Positions 1 to 12,400 of a DNA stretch of 64,000 nucleotides are shown piece after piece. The position numbers and the translations under genes are program-made. The notes under the pieces were generated by a model, which did no database searches, was not told the DNA's origin, and was given only the letters and a program-made list of their open reading frames with translations. The DNA comes from Polyodon spathula (taxonomy: Eukaryota > Chordata > Actinopteri > Acipenseriformes > Polyodontidae): positions 25,334,189-25,398,188 of the forward strand of contig NC_054534.1 of assembly GCF_017654505.1 (NCBI RefSeq). The letters run 5' to 3'. Positions within the stretch are counted from its first letter, which is position 1, and the number at the start of each line of letters is the position of its first letter.

Positions 1-199
1 AAAATAAAATAGATAAAGAATTACAGTACAATTAAGAGCAAGATACAAAATACAATGACTTCACTCCTAATAAGATAAAATACAAAATACAGTATGATTT
101 GATATGAGGGCAATTCAAGCGCATATAACAGTGTTGATAGTTTCATCAGGGTTAGATACGAGCGCAAGTGAAATACAAAATACTACAGATTAGGGTTAA

Positions 200-2240
200 G
201 TGCAGGAGCAGTGGAGTAGTGCAGGAAAAGCGAGGCAGAGAGAATATCAGACGAACAGCGCCGTTCTGGATTATCTAGAGCAGATGGGTGGCAGATGCAG
301 GGAGCCCGGCCAGGAGGCAGTAGTCTCGGTGGGAGAGTACCAGCGCCTGGACGAAGAGTTGCGTGGAGTAGTTGGTGAGGAAGGGTCGGATTCTTCTTAT
401 GTTGCTCAGGAAGAATCGTCAGGTGCGTTCTAGAGTGGAGATGTGCTGGGAGTAGGAGAGGCAGGGGTCAAGGGCTACTCCGAGGTTCTTGGCTGAGGGA
501 GAGAGCGTGGTGGATTCCAGAGGAATTGAGATAGAGAGATCAGAGGAGGTGAATATGAGGATGGGAAGAAAAGGAGGTCAGATTTAGAGAAGTTGAGTTT
601 GAGGTGATGCGAGTGCATCCAGGAGGAGATAGCAGACAGACAGGTAGAGATACGGGAGGGGATGGTGGGGTGAGAGGGGGGGAAGGAGGAAGATCTGAGC
701 ATCATCAGCATAGAAATGGAATGAGAAACCATAGGATGCAATGATAGGGCCCAGGCAGTGGGTGTAGAGAGAGAACAGGACAGGACCCAAGATTGATCCC
801 TGGGGGACTTGTTGAGAGAGGGTGAGGTGTAGAGGTTACCAGGTTACCTGGTAGGTGCGATCAGAGAGGTAGGAGGGGAACCAGGCCAGAGCAGTGCCAG
901 AGATTCTCAGGTCAGCGAGAGAGCATAGGAGAATAGAGTGATCTACAGTGTCAAAGGCAGCAGAGAGATCAAGGAGAATTAGGACAGAAGAGAGAGAGGC
1001 AGCACGGGCAGAGGTGGAGCAGAAGGGGGTGGGGTGGAGGGCGAGGTGTTTATGGATATCAGAAATTTTAAAAGAAATAAGAGAAAAAGTCATCAGAGGA
1101 GATAGAAGAGGAAGGAGGGGGAGGATTGAGGAGGGAGGAGGAGGATTGAGAAGGGAGGAGAAGGTAGAGAATAGTTTCTTGGGGTTGTTAGTGGAGAATT
1201 GGATAACAGATTGGAAATAGGAGTTTTTAGCAGAGAGAGTAGAGGAGAAGAGGAGAGGAGGGAGCAGTAGAGGTCTAGGCAGCAGGGAGTTTGGTTCGGT
1301 TCCATTTCTTTTCAGCAGAGCTCAGTTCGGTTCTTGCTGAGCAGAGCACAGAGGAGAGCCAGGGTTGGGGATGGGAGATGCGGGCAGTAGGGAGGTTAAG
1401 AGACAGAAGGAGTTGAGGGAGGAGAAGAAGGTGAAAGGAGGTGACAGTGGGGGGTGGAGTAGGGAGAGAGGGGAAAGACAAAGAAAAATAAATGAAATAG
1501 TGATCAGAGAGGTCCAGAGTGGTGACAGAGAGGGTGGAAGGGCAGCGGCCCTGGAGAAGGTGAGGTCCAGTTGACAGTCAGCTTTGTGGGTAGGAGGGAT
1601 GGAGAGAGAGAGAGAAGATGAAGGAGTGAAGAAGAGGAAGGAATCCAGCAGAGTGGGTAGGGTTGAAATCACCTAACAGGACAGTTGGAGTAGACAGAGA
1701 GGGGAGGGAGGAGAGGAGATAGTCGAGTTCATTGAGAAAGTGAGTGAGAGTTCCAGGGGGACAGTACAGTACAATTAGTAGGAGTTGACAGGGAGAGGTT
1801 AGTGAAATTCAAAGGTGTTAACAGAGAGTGAGGAGAGGTCAGAGGGGACAGAAAAGAGTAAGGAAGGAGAGAGGAGAAAACCAGTCCCACCTCCCTGTCC
1901 AGTGAGAGGATGAGTATGGGACAGGGCAGCAGGAGTTACAGTGTTATCAGGAGAGAGCCAGGTTTCTGTGAGAGCAAGGAAATAGAGAAAGAGGAGGGAG
2001 GCAAAGGCAGAGCTGAAACCAGCTTTGTTAGCAAAAGAGAGACAGTTCTAGAGGGAACCAGAGAGAGTGCGGGAGGGGAGAGAGTGGGAGGGGGAGAGAG
2101 GCAGAGGGATGAGGTTAGAGGGGTTAGGGTAGCAGCGGGGGAGTGGACAGAACACGGGAGCAAGAGGACAGAACATGGATGTGAGAGACAGTCATAGCAG
2201 GACAGGTGAAACAGAGAGGTGCAGTAGTAGTGGGAGGGTA
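200..2240 (-). mobile_element. L2-type non-LTR retrotransposon relic (endonuclease plus reverse transcriptase)
   Basis: On the minus strand, several frames together give a non-LTR retrotransposon protein. The endonuclease part shows a LTETWL-like motif (about 1957-1980), a LLGDFN motif (about 1659-1682) and a THKADCQLDL motif (about 1565-1600). The reverse transcriptase part shows [16 protein letters not shown] (about 930-985), the catalytic YADD box (about 695-712) and downstream SHRDYC-like sequence (about 300-330). Frames change repeatedly and stops interrupt them, so the copy is dead. Motif wording matches the L2/Rex group of fish LINEs. The 5' end lies near 2240. The 3' end near 200 lacks a clear microsatellite tail, so the boundary is approximate. 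Confidence 0.85.
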
Positions 2241-2672
2241 CAGATCTGTCTCGTAGTTGACGTCTTCCAGAGCGCTGCTAGGTTCGGATTTTCTCCAACA
2301 GCCTCTCCTCGCATCCTCACTTTGTAAGGGAACGTGCTGCTAAAATGTGCTAAGACAATATTTAAGCAATACAATAGTTTCAAAGCACTTCAATGGGATC
2401 ACACAACTACAAGAGCTGTGTAGAAACCAATCAAATTGCAAATCTGTTAACAATATAATCAGTTTGAGACACCCAGTAAAGAAAATAGCTCAATCCTTCC
2501 CAGCACCAACTGCAGTGCCTCTTCTTAAGCTGGTCTATTTCAAAATGTTTGAAAATATTAGTAAACAAAAAAAGGTTCCAGTAGACTGGATAAGCGGCCT
2601 AGCTCGTGGCCACCTTTACTCTGAGCCGGCTGCAAGGTAGAGAAAGGGTTAATATCTGAAAGGGTTAAAACC

Positions 2673-3282
2673 TGTGGCGGAGTGTCCCACCCTTTTATGT
2701 TTATAAGTGTTTTCTGTTGTATGTAGTGTGTTTAATGTTGGTGTTTATGTATAAAATACACGGGATATAAATATGGGTTACGAGCACAAGTGTTTAAAAT
2801 GTGTATTTGTATTTAGGCACGAGGATTGCACAGCACTTCACGTGCAAGTAAAATAATATGTGAGCACGGGGAATTGCACTTTTATTAATTCACGTGCAGT
2901 TGTACCAAGACTCCAATTGAATGATTGATTAGCAATCAAGTCTCAGTGCAGCTGCATAAAAGCAGCATGTTTTCACTCACTCGGGGTTGTGTGTTCGGTG
3001 AGTGGAGAACGGGATTGGAGACGGAGGTTATAGTAATAATAATAGTTAAATATCAGCTCACTGTGTTTGTCTGTGTAGTCCGTTTTGTTTGTCTCTTTAT
3101 TTTGGCGAAAATGCTGTATCCTGTGTTTTGTTTGTCTTGCAACCTTTTATTTTCTGCTTGTTTAATTATTAAATGCTGAGCGGTACCAATCGCTCAGCTT
3201 CACCAATCTCCACTGCTCTGTAGTTTATTTCCTGGTTCCTGTTTCTGGTCTGACGTCATCCACTCCAGCTGTCTTTGTGACA
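2673..3282 (+). mobile_element. Solo-LTR-like repeat, copy 1
   Basis: This block begins TGTGGCGGAG and ends TTTGTGACA. Its interior closely matches 40503-41149: both share the stretch around GGCACGAGGATTGCACAGCA, the TGAGCACGGGGAATTGCAC stretch and the GAGAACGGGATTGGAGACGG stretch. A CATAAAAG box near 2956 could be its TATA element. The flanking five bases (AAACC and TACCT) do not match, so no target duplication is visible, unlike copy 2. No internal retroviral genes adjoin it. It reads as an old solo LTR of a Gypsy-type element; the superfamily is inferred only from the TG...CA ends and the size. Confidence 0.65.
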
Positions 3283-6200
3283 TACCTCTAGGGAAAAAAA
3301 ATAGGTGCGTTCAAATTCCTGTTTTTCTAATTGTTAACACAAGCAATTAGGCTGGTGAAGTGTTCAATATCTACTGAATTTATTAAGATAATGAAATCCA
3401 ACTTTAAATAGTTCCAGAAGCAAATCATGTTAGGACTTATTACAATAGATTGTTGTTAATTGTATAGCCCATGTGCCTACTGTTTTATGTAATTACCAGC
3501 ATATGCAATTATCAGTAACATATACAGTGTAATACGTGTAATTGTTTACCTGATAATTGTGAAGTACATTTCTTTTGAACATGTATGTTCCTCATTCTGG
3601 TTAAATGCATAAAACTGTTAGGCACACAGGATATGCATTTCACAGGAATAAACTGCATGTGTATTTTCATAGGAAATGTGCTTTACTTTTTTTAAAGTTA
3701 ACAGGGTTATGCAATTATCATGTATGCAATTCACTGGAAGGCATTGTACTTGTATAATTCCTAAATCTTAACCCTACAGTAATATTATATTGGCACACCC
3801 CTAGGGCCAGATAAACCTATACACAAATTAAACATAAAAGTGCCTGATTTTGGTTTGAAACTGGAAAAGGAATGGTTACCATGCACAGGCATGGTGGAAA
3901 ATACTGTAAAAAATGACTGCATCGGTATTTGTCACAACCTTTTTTTAATTTTCTGTGCAAACTCCATGGCCAAACATTTATTTAAGAAAAATAAAACCGT
4001 GCTCAGTTCTTCTCAGTGCTGTGAAAGAACGGGCTGGAAATGAAAATCTGTGCAGCGGAGACTCTAAGTGGTCCTAGGGGCCCCAATACCTGCTGCATAT
4101 GAAGTGATCTTATACTGTGGCAGTCAATGCAAATCTAACATCTGGAGAACTTCTATTGAAATCTCACAGCACATCCGCCATCTTTAGTAAAGGAAGGACT
4201 TGCATATTATGAATAAATCTTAGGGAACAAAATGTTTACAAACTGCCCATTGCTTACCGCCAGATTGCCCTGAGCAGAAACATCAAACCTCTAGATTTAG
4301 AGGGAAAACTGCTGATCTGGCAACACTGTCGGTGGTGGGAACATCTGAAAAGGGCAAATACAATTATTTTGGAGTATTTAAAAAGATTGCAGTGTCATAA
4401 AGTTGGGTTATCTCATTTGGGAAATCATTTTTTTAAGTAGGTTCTAAGTGACTTGAGGTACATCTACATATGTTGTGGATTAACTAGCTAGCATTAAATG
4501 CAATTTTGGTGCAAGCACAGAGCAAGCGAAGGAGAATACAATGACACTGTAACAAGGGAGCTCTGTACTGACTGTTTGGTGCATGCGTGGTTCTGCAGGA
4601 CGAGGGCGGCATCCCCTTAAGATCCGCCTGTCAGTCATGGCGATGACACAGAGAGGTGGAGAAGAGGGTGTGTGGGCTTTCCCTCTCTCTGAGTGGCTTA
4701 GAGGCGGGCCTTGGGGAATTACTCGGCCCATGTACTGCGCATGGTTATGCATTCAGGTAGCCATGATTGAGAATACACAGAGACGCCGGTGGAGAAGGCC
4801 GGTGCTTGGAACGAGTGACCAAAAGACAGCCAGCCTGAAATAAACCGCTTATTAAAATACAGGATTACGTACCCATGGGGACGTGTGTAGTTATATAGGA
4901 ACCTCGGCCACCCCAGTGTATAGTGCACAGCGAAGCGCAGGATGGAGACCCGAGCTGACCAGCATAACGGCACTGGGGGCACCGCATAAGCAGCACTTTT
5001 GTTTCATAGTTTTATTACTGTGGTTTTCATTATTCTTTTGAGCACCTGTGAGTGCGGAAGCAATAGACTGTGTCGTTACTGGTATTATGGTGGACCTGAT
5101 TACCGCTGTCGGTACTCAGGCCACAGACAACAGCGCCCTCTGCGGACTGAAATAAATCATTGCCGAAATACAAAAAGAATACCCACACCCTTCCACAGAC
5201 ACAATAATAAAAAGATTGTGAGGCTTGTATCTTGATTTTTGCACAACGAGCACTGTAGAATGAAAAACCTACAAAAGACTGCACACCTACAGGAAGGACA
5301 GGTAAAGAGCAAATGTTTATTGGCTTTCAGCACTCAAAAGCAGACATTAGACTAATTTTCTTGTTGTCCATAGCTTATCCCACTAAATTTGTGAACTCGT
5401 TTTAACATACAAAAGAATACACCTTTCAAGTTTGATCTATGAGTTCATACTTGCTTTTGTAAAAATATAAAATTTAAAGCATAAAAAATACACAGGTGGT
5501 GCACAATAAATAAGTTCAAACTGCTTGTATCTTACAGTACCCTAACTATATTGTTATAGTTAAAAAAGAAAAAAATGCAGATAGCTGCATCACATCAATG
5601 TCAGTCTACTACAGTTAACATCAATGACAAAGAATGGATGGCTAAGGTAAGTAAACTGGGCTGGGTTGAGTGGGGAATAGAGGGAGTGGTACTGGGGTGC
5701 CAACATCACTGAAAAACCAAAGACAGGAGGTGCCCACCTGATGATGACCCCTGCGAAGTGCCCCATGCAGCCCATTTCAGACGGTTTCCATGCTGAGGCG
5801 CTAGGGAGGCTGCACTTTGCAGGCTCCAGGGATCAGCCATCGCCACGCTGTGTGTACTGATGCACCAGGGAGGCGGCAAACAAGCTGACCCCCGGAGCCA
5901 GCATTACACTTCAGCCATTAACAGGGCCAATAAGAAATCCATATTACCTGGCAGAGAAAAAGGCGCTGAAAGCTTATATATCACTGCAAATCTACGTCTT
6001 GGTTGGTCCCCTGCTATCCCATTTTATCTAGGTGAAAGCTGAGTACAATATTTGTACAAATTAAATAACAGCTACTGTCATGTAATAAACATTATATAAC
6101 AGGACACCGCTTGTTATATTGATGGTTTGTATAAAACATATTTTAATGAAAGTCAGTACAGTAAATAAACTTCTCAAAGAATCTAAAACAATGGGATAGA

Positions 6201-6404
6201 TTCTCACATTACTAATTTACACATGAATTAACACATTATTACACAATCAGAAACAGACAATGACACATGGCTTTGTAACTGATGTTTTCCCTAGAAGAAA
6301 ATACATTGTGCTGTTTATAACAATTTGGAGAAGAACGCTTTGAGAATCTTGCCCATTATGTACAGCACTTCATTTTTTTTTTTTTTTTTTTACTGAAAAT
6401 GCAC
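3283..6404. other. Intergenic, no gene recognised; GC-richer block near 4560-4990
   Basis: I find no coding exon in this stretch. The part at about 4560-4990 is distinctly richer in G+C and CpG than its surroundings. It could be a promoter or first exon of an unseen gene, or simply a repeat. The part at about 5640-5940 is also G+C richer and looks like an interspersed repeat, though I cannot name the family. Short open frames here carry no recognisable motif. Confidence 0.4.
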
Positions 6405-6410
6405 TTTATT
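6405..6410 (-). terminator. Poly(A) signal of the Kunitz gene
   Basis: TTTATT on the plus strand reads AATAAA on the minus strand, 39 bases past the Kunitz stop codon. A run of about 19 A (minus strand, 6373-6391) follows closely. The genomic A-run could cause internal priming in cDNA data. Confidence 0.6.
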
Positions 6411-6448
6411 TCCTGATCCAACACGTATTTCTGCTGTTGTTTTTCTTT

Positions 6449-6494
6449 TCACTTCATCTCTACTTCAGTGCTTCTTCTTTTACTGTGGCTCTTC
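6449..6494 (-). CDS. Kunitz gene exon 6: cytoplasmic tail and stop
   Basis: The acceptor TTTAG at 6495-6499 restores frame after the phase 2 donor of exon 5 and gives RKSHSKRRSTEVEMK then TGA. The tail is basic next to the membrane and acidic at the end. The poly(A) signal follows 39 bases later, which supports this as the last exon. Confidence 0.75.
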
Positions 6495-9400
6495 CTAAAG
6501 GCAAACACAGGGCATTAATGAAGAGAGATAGCATCTCCTACAGTACATTATTTTCACGTTCACAGATTCGTCCAGTTTCGGTAGCTGGTTAAACACAGCA
6601 AACAAAATAGTCACACATCACAATCTGCATAACTGTGGCATTTTTTTTTTTTTTTTTTTACTGGGACGTTTAGAAAAAAATATGCACACCTGTATCTAAA
6701 ACCTGGAGCACCTGGACCACAGGACAACCCAAACATATTTCATGCTGCACCGTACATGCATAGTCACTGCAACTTCAATAGCTCATAATATGTTTCACGA
6801 TAAATGTGGTCAAATAGGGGGTATATTTATATGATATTTGTGGAGGTGTGAGACACATTCCAATTTTAAAAGATTACAAGTAACAGAGGGAAATATTGTA
6901 TTTCCATAAGAAAAGTGAATACTGAAATCAGTTTTCTAGAACAGTCAGAAATCAAATTTGTTTTGCACAAAAGTAAATGACAGAAGCACCTTGAGTAATG
7001 GAAGGACCCAAACAACTAAAATGGTATTTGTTTGTTTTGTTACATAACTGGTTAAGGGAATCAAGTTCCCTTAATAAGTGGTCAGTAACACTTGCCAAAA
7101 TACCTTCTCTCCACACACAGGTAGTTAGATACAGTAGTTCCCTTTCTCACCTTTGGGTGACAAAAACGACAATTGCAGCAACAAGTGCAACGACAAATAT
7201 GCAGCCTCCCACAATCCCCACTATTAGACCTGAAATCAAAACATCAAAATAAATCATTAAGGTTAGGTAACAAGGGTGTGGTGTAATCACACACTTCCAC
7301 AAATCCATAGATTATATTAACAAAAGACACATAATGAACCATTAAGGGTCTCACTTCAGGTAAACACTTTGTATAGTTTCTAGACAAACAAAGCTGTCAG
7401 ATGTATTATCTAGGATTAGGATGCAATAACACAGTATGTGTTCTATGCGGCACCATTACAGTTCATGATGAATTAATAAAGGGACCCAAATTTGTATACA
7501 ATATATTACAGGAATTCCCTCGTTGAAGCTTATCAACTGTTCAAACAATATACAAACAATATAAAAGCGCATCTAAATTGAAGGCCCATTATGGACACAA
7601 GATTAATACTTTAGTCTTCCAGTCTCCGCTGTTAGTTGTACTGTAGATGTGTTGCTTTTACTGGCTACTATGACGTGCATAATCATGAAATACAAAATTT
7701 AGTAAATTACATACACTCCATATAATGATTCGTTCACTGTGTAAGTTGAAATTAAATATATTAAATATATTATAACTGAGTCAGTATTTTTTGTCAGTAA
7801 AAAATTGCTTATTTATTGGCATTTCACTGCCTAAAAATAGGTATTTCAAGACATTTCACGATTTAACATAATATTTAATAAGGCAAAAAAAAATGGTGTC
7901 ATATTGAAAAGGGACCATTTTCTTTATGGTTATTATACAACAAATGTTCATGAAAAATATATATATATATATATATATATAATTAGTATGTTCACCATCA
8001 GTAAATTATCAAACAAAATAAAAACATAAATACATGTAAAAATAACAACAGACATGTGAAATGAACAGTCCTATTTTTAGCGAAATGATTTCCGATCTTT
8101 GATGAAGCTGGTATCTTTTTCACTGGAGACATTTTGTGTTGTTCTCTGCAGTGTGATCAATCACATTTACAGGAAGCAAACTAAACCGGCTGCCAGATTC
8201 ACAAATGCAGTGTAACAGGTAACAGAAATGGGAATGTTCACAACTACACATTAAACGGCAATGGTTAAATTTGATGGCAATGGTTAATTGTGATAAAAAT
8301 ACATTCTTAATTTTAAAGGTTTCAACCAGGTTAAGCAATGAGGAAACTAATTTAACTGACAATAGTAATAAAGATAACAGCATGTCAATAAACTTCAGGC
8401 CAAGACCCTTTTCTTTGTTAATAAATCTGTAACATTTGCATGAACGCTAACCAAGGTTTTAAAAGTCTTCTTGCATTGCATCAGCACTTCCCGTATTTAT
8501 AAACCTTTTTGGTTCCTTTGGTTTTATTCTATACTTCAATTTGAAATACGCAGATATTTCAAATGGAAGTTTACAATACAAGCTATAGATGGAATGCTGC
8601 TCCTGCTGCTGTCTGGTCCCTAATCTCTTTATGCATTAAACATCTTAAAATAATTTATAAAAAATCAAGTAAATCATTGAAGGAACCAAACAGGATAACA
8701 GAATCAACCAACGATCATTGGGGTGCAGTTTTGAAACTTATGAAAGGTGAAAGAAAGGACAGAATGTTTCATCACACCCTTAGGTTGAGTCAGAGTCAGA
8801 TAACTGGGGACAGAGGAAGGGCAGAAGGAGAAGTACTATGTTTTCTTAACCATAAAATGCTTGCTTAATCTTAACTGGTTTCTGAAATGAATATAACAAA
8901 CGCAACGGAGGGGGGGGGGGGGGTTAGGGTTAGGCGTGCCAAATCCTGACAGAAGCAAGGGATTTTATGTAGAAACTATATAGCCCATGTACATGCTTTA
9001 CCCCGGCAGAATACACTGGTTTCTGATAAAGTGACCGTTATTCTCCGGAGCGCTCTGTTGTTTGATGACCACTGCAATAAACCTTTGCTGCAACAATCGG
9101 TGGCGATTGATTGTCTCTGACATCTCTGCACTTTATTTTTCGACCCTACATAATGTTCTCAGACAATATATGCAGTATAAAGAAAGACCACTAATACTAT
9201 TAATAAAGCAAATTCACTGTACAAAAATTTATTTTAAAGCACTGGTTAGCATCTCTTCAAAGCAATACTATCCACCTTTGATTTAGGTAAGAATCGTTGC
9301 CGTAAATAAAATCTGTAATAAAAAGATGATCATTTTACCTTCATCTACTGCCGATTTTTCAGGCTCTTCCTCCACAGGCTGATTTCCAATTGCCCTAGCA

Positions 9401-12400
9401 GATTTTCCTAAAGAAAAATATCAGTTATAATAGTTACAATTCATGCTAGAAACAAACAACTTAGCTCTTGCAAGTTATTTTCCTCTCAGCTTTGTAACTT
9501 GTGACTTATTTTTTCCAAAAAGAGGACTTAAAGACATGAGGAAATGTTTTTGAACATACAGACTGCAGTGTGCTATAAAAAAATAGGTCCCTAATAAAAC
9601 TGCTTGATTCCTTTGTTCACAAAGGGATTGAATATAGAGCAGTTGATGTTTAATCCGGTTTATAAGAAACACTCGATGTATTTACAGTAAGGTCAAACCA
9701 TGGTACCCTAGTGGCGGCACCTTGTAACTACCGCTGAATTCCCGTGCCGTCAATCAAACCTGTGCACATGTATAGCGTGTCAAGCACAATTTCTGTGTCT
9801 GGCTGCTTAATACAGTGAACAACCCACACCTCCCAGTTACAAGGCAGTTCACTGAAAGGTGACCCTGCTTGTTTATTACACCTGTCTAGTAAATTATTAA
9901 GCTTTTCCGCAAAACTGCACAACTAGCCCAGCCTTAGCCAAACAGGGCTGTAATCTCATTTCAGTAATGCTAAGTATTCTTATGTTAAGGTGAGCAGTAT
10001 AGAAAAAAACATAAATAAATAAATCCAACGGTATGTATGTTTGCAACAAATATGTAGATATTAATGCTAGATACCTCACATAGAACAGGCACAGTTTATG
10101 CAACACACAGCTATTAAAAAAGCAAGGTGACCAAGGCAGTAATGTGCAACTACCATGACCCCATCTAACAAGGCTCACCAAAACCCAGGTGCACAGAACT
10201 GAAGCACAAATCAAGAAACACATCTACTCTTTGGTTGTTGTATAACTTTTAACAGGTATGTGCTATGTAAGAGGTTCTAATACAAAACTGTTTCAAGCCA
10301 AAGCTGCTTGCATTTACAATATGTAACTAGCACTTCCTTTTTTTTTTTTTTTAACATGCAAGCCATACTGTAAAATAAAAAAAAAAAAAAAAAAGGAAGT
10401 GCTAGTTACATATTGTAAATGCAAGCAGCTTTGGCTTGAACAATTCTAAGGCTGCAACTTCAAGTTAAATTATTTTATCTGAATACAAACATTGCATTTT
10501 ACAAACTAAAATTGGAACACTGATTAATATTCATGAATTCTGTGATATTTGTGTGATATGATTTTTTTTATGTAAAAAAAAGTAAATGCTGTGAAGTTTT
10601 TTTTAAATGTATACTGGCTAAGATCTTTCAGTAATGCAAGTAATGTATTTACAGGGAGAGTACTTGCTGCAGATATGTCAAATTCCCTTCCTCGAGACAA
10701 GTTTATCATTGTTGAAAGCATCAGCTTCCAAAATTTTCCATTAATTTTATTCAGTCAAAAACTAGTGTTGATGTTTACCTCTGCAGAACTCCAAGCATTC
10801 CAGCCTTGTGGAAAATCTGTTTCCATTCCCGTGGCAGCCGCTGTAAATGAAGGTTCTACAGGTTGAAGCCGTGCTGTCAAAATGCCACATAAGCATCCTA
10901 CCATAGCAGCTGCCTGTCACTGATGGCATCTCACACAATGTTTCTCCTTAAAAGAGCAGAAAATATTAGTGTATTTCAAAAGAAAACTAATACCGGTATA
11001 CAATATGATTTAAAAAAAAAAAGCTACTATACCAGATAAGAAATAGAAAAAAATTCCTGAACTGTGCAGTTGTGGTGTGATTTAAAACAAATGTACCAGT
11101 AATGGGAGGACACCTCAACTGAACTTTTTAACAGCAGGAGTGTATTGTATGTTAAGTCCTGTCTCAGAGAAGACAGTATCTGTTGCAGAGCCACCAACAA
11201 AACTTCTTGCATGGTCTGGTGTTGAAAGAATGAAGGCCCAACTGCTGGTCATCTGACATCTAATGTTAAACATTCAATATTCTAAAAGACTTTGCTAAAC
11301 TTTATATTTACTAATCTGTTTACTATGCTATCATGTGAGTTCTGGGCGATTCTCTATTGTTTTTTCCAATTAGATCATTATTTGACAAGTATCACTTCAA
11401 AGCGGTATGGATGCAAGGCATGAATAAAATCTAACTTTCCAACAACGCTTTATTCGCTTGAGTTACAGACTATACTTACGCTTATCGGGATAAAGAAGAT
11501 CAGGTGTGGAGGAACAATTCTTAAAGCATTCTTTCTCCTTGGCAAAACGATTTGCATTTCCCCCCTCTCCTTTGTAGGCAAATGGTTCGCAGAAATTCTT
11601 TATTTTGTCATAATAAAATTGGATTTGATTTTGAGATCCAGTACCTGCATCCGGGGGTAGACTGCAAACTAACAGAGAAAATAAAATAAATGTCAGGAGT
11701 TGAGTAGTTCTAATTAGTATGATCTTTGTCAAAGTAGTCTTCACCAATGTCAAACATTTAATTTTATAAAGTTTCTTCTTGATTGTCTACATTTAGTGTC
11801 TTTTAGTTATGGATTAATGCACAAAGTATTCTAGACTAGAGTCCAATATTCTGTATTTTATAAGTAGGCACAGCGTGTGTGTGGAAATGGAAGACCAATT
11901 ATGAAATATATTTGGCTGTCAAATTATTCTTTGGATATTCAGCTTATTAGTATGGTTTTAATATATTTACATGTATAGGATTGTATTGATTCATTGAATT
12001 ATCAATCATTTTGTTGTATTTATGACAATCATTTAACTAGCTAAAATGCATGTCCAGTTTGATTATCACGGCTTGAACTAAAAAAGATAAATGCAGAATC
12101 ATTTAGGGAAAAACTTCTTTCAATTTCTGGAAAACAATGACTATTTGAAAGAGAAAGCTATGGGTTCCATTATTAACCTATTCGTTCATGTACTTGGTAG
12201 TTTTATATTATAAAACTGAATAAACAACAAAAAATAATACATCATACATAACTATAAAACAATAATGGTACATGCAGTAATATTAAAAAATAAAAACTCT
12301 ACTGGCCACAAGGGTTGCTGATGCGCGGTGAGCCGTGGATTCCCCTGCCGACCTAAGCCCTCCCTACTCGGGCAGCGCTCGGCCAATTGTGCGCCACCTT

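Noticed and set aside
1275..2197. Plus-strand Glu/Arg/Gly-rich open frames as genes
   Set aside because: They are shadows of the antisense LINE, whose pyrimidine-rich coding strand reads as purine-rich on the plus strand.
6373..6391. A-run near the Kunitz poly(A) signal as evidence of a processed retrocopy
   Set aside because: The gene keeps five introns with good splice sites, so it is not a retrocopy. The A-run is a genomic homopolymer.
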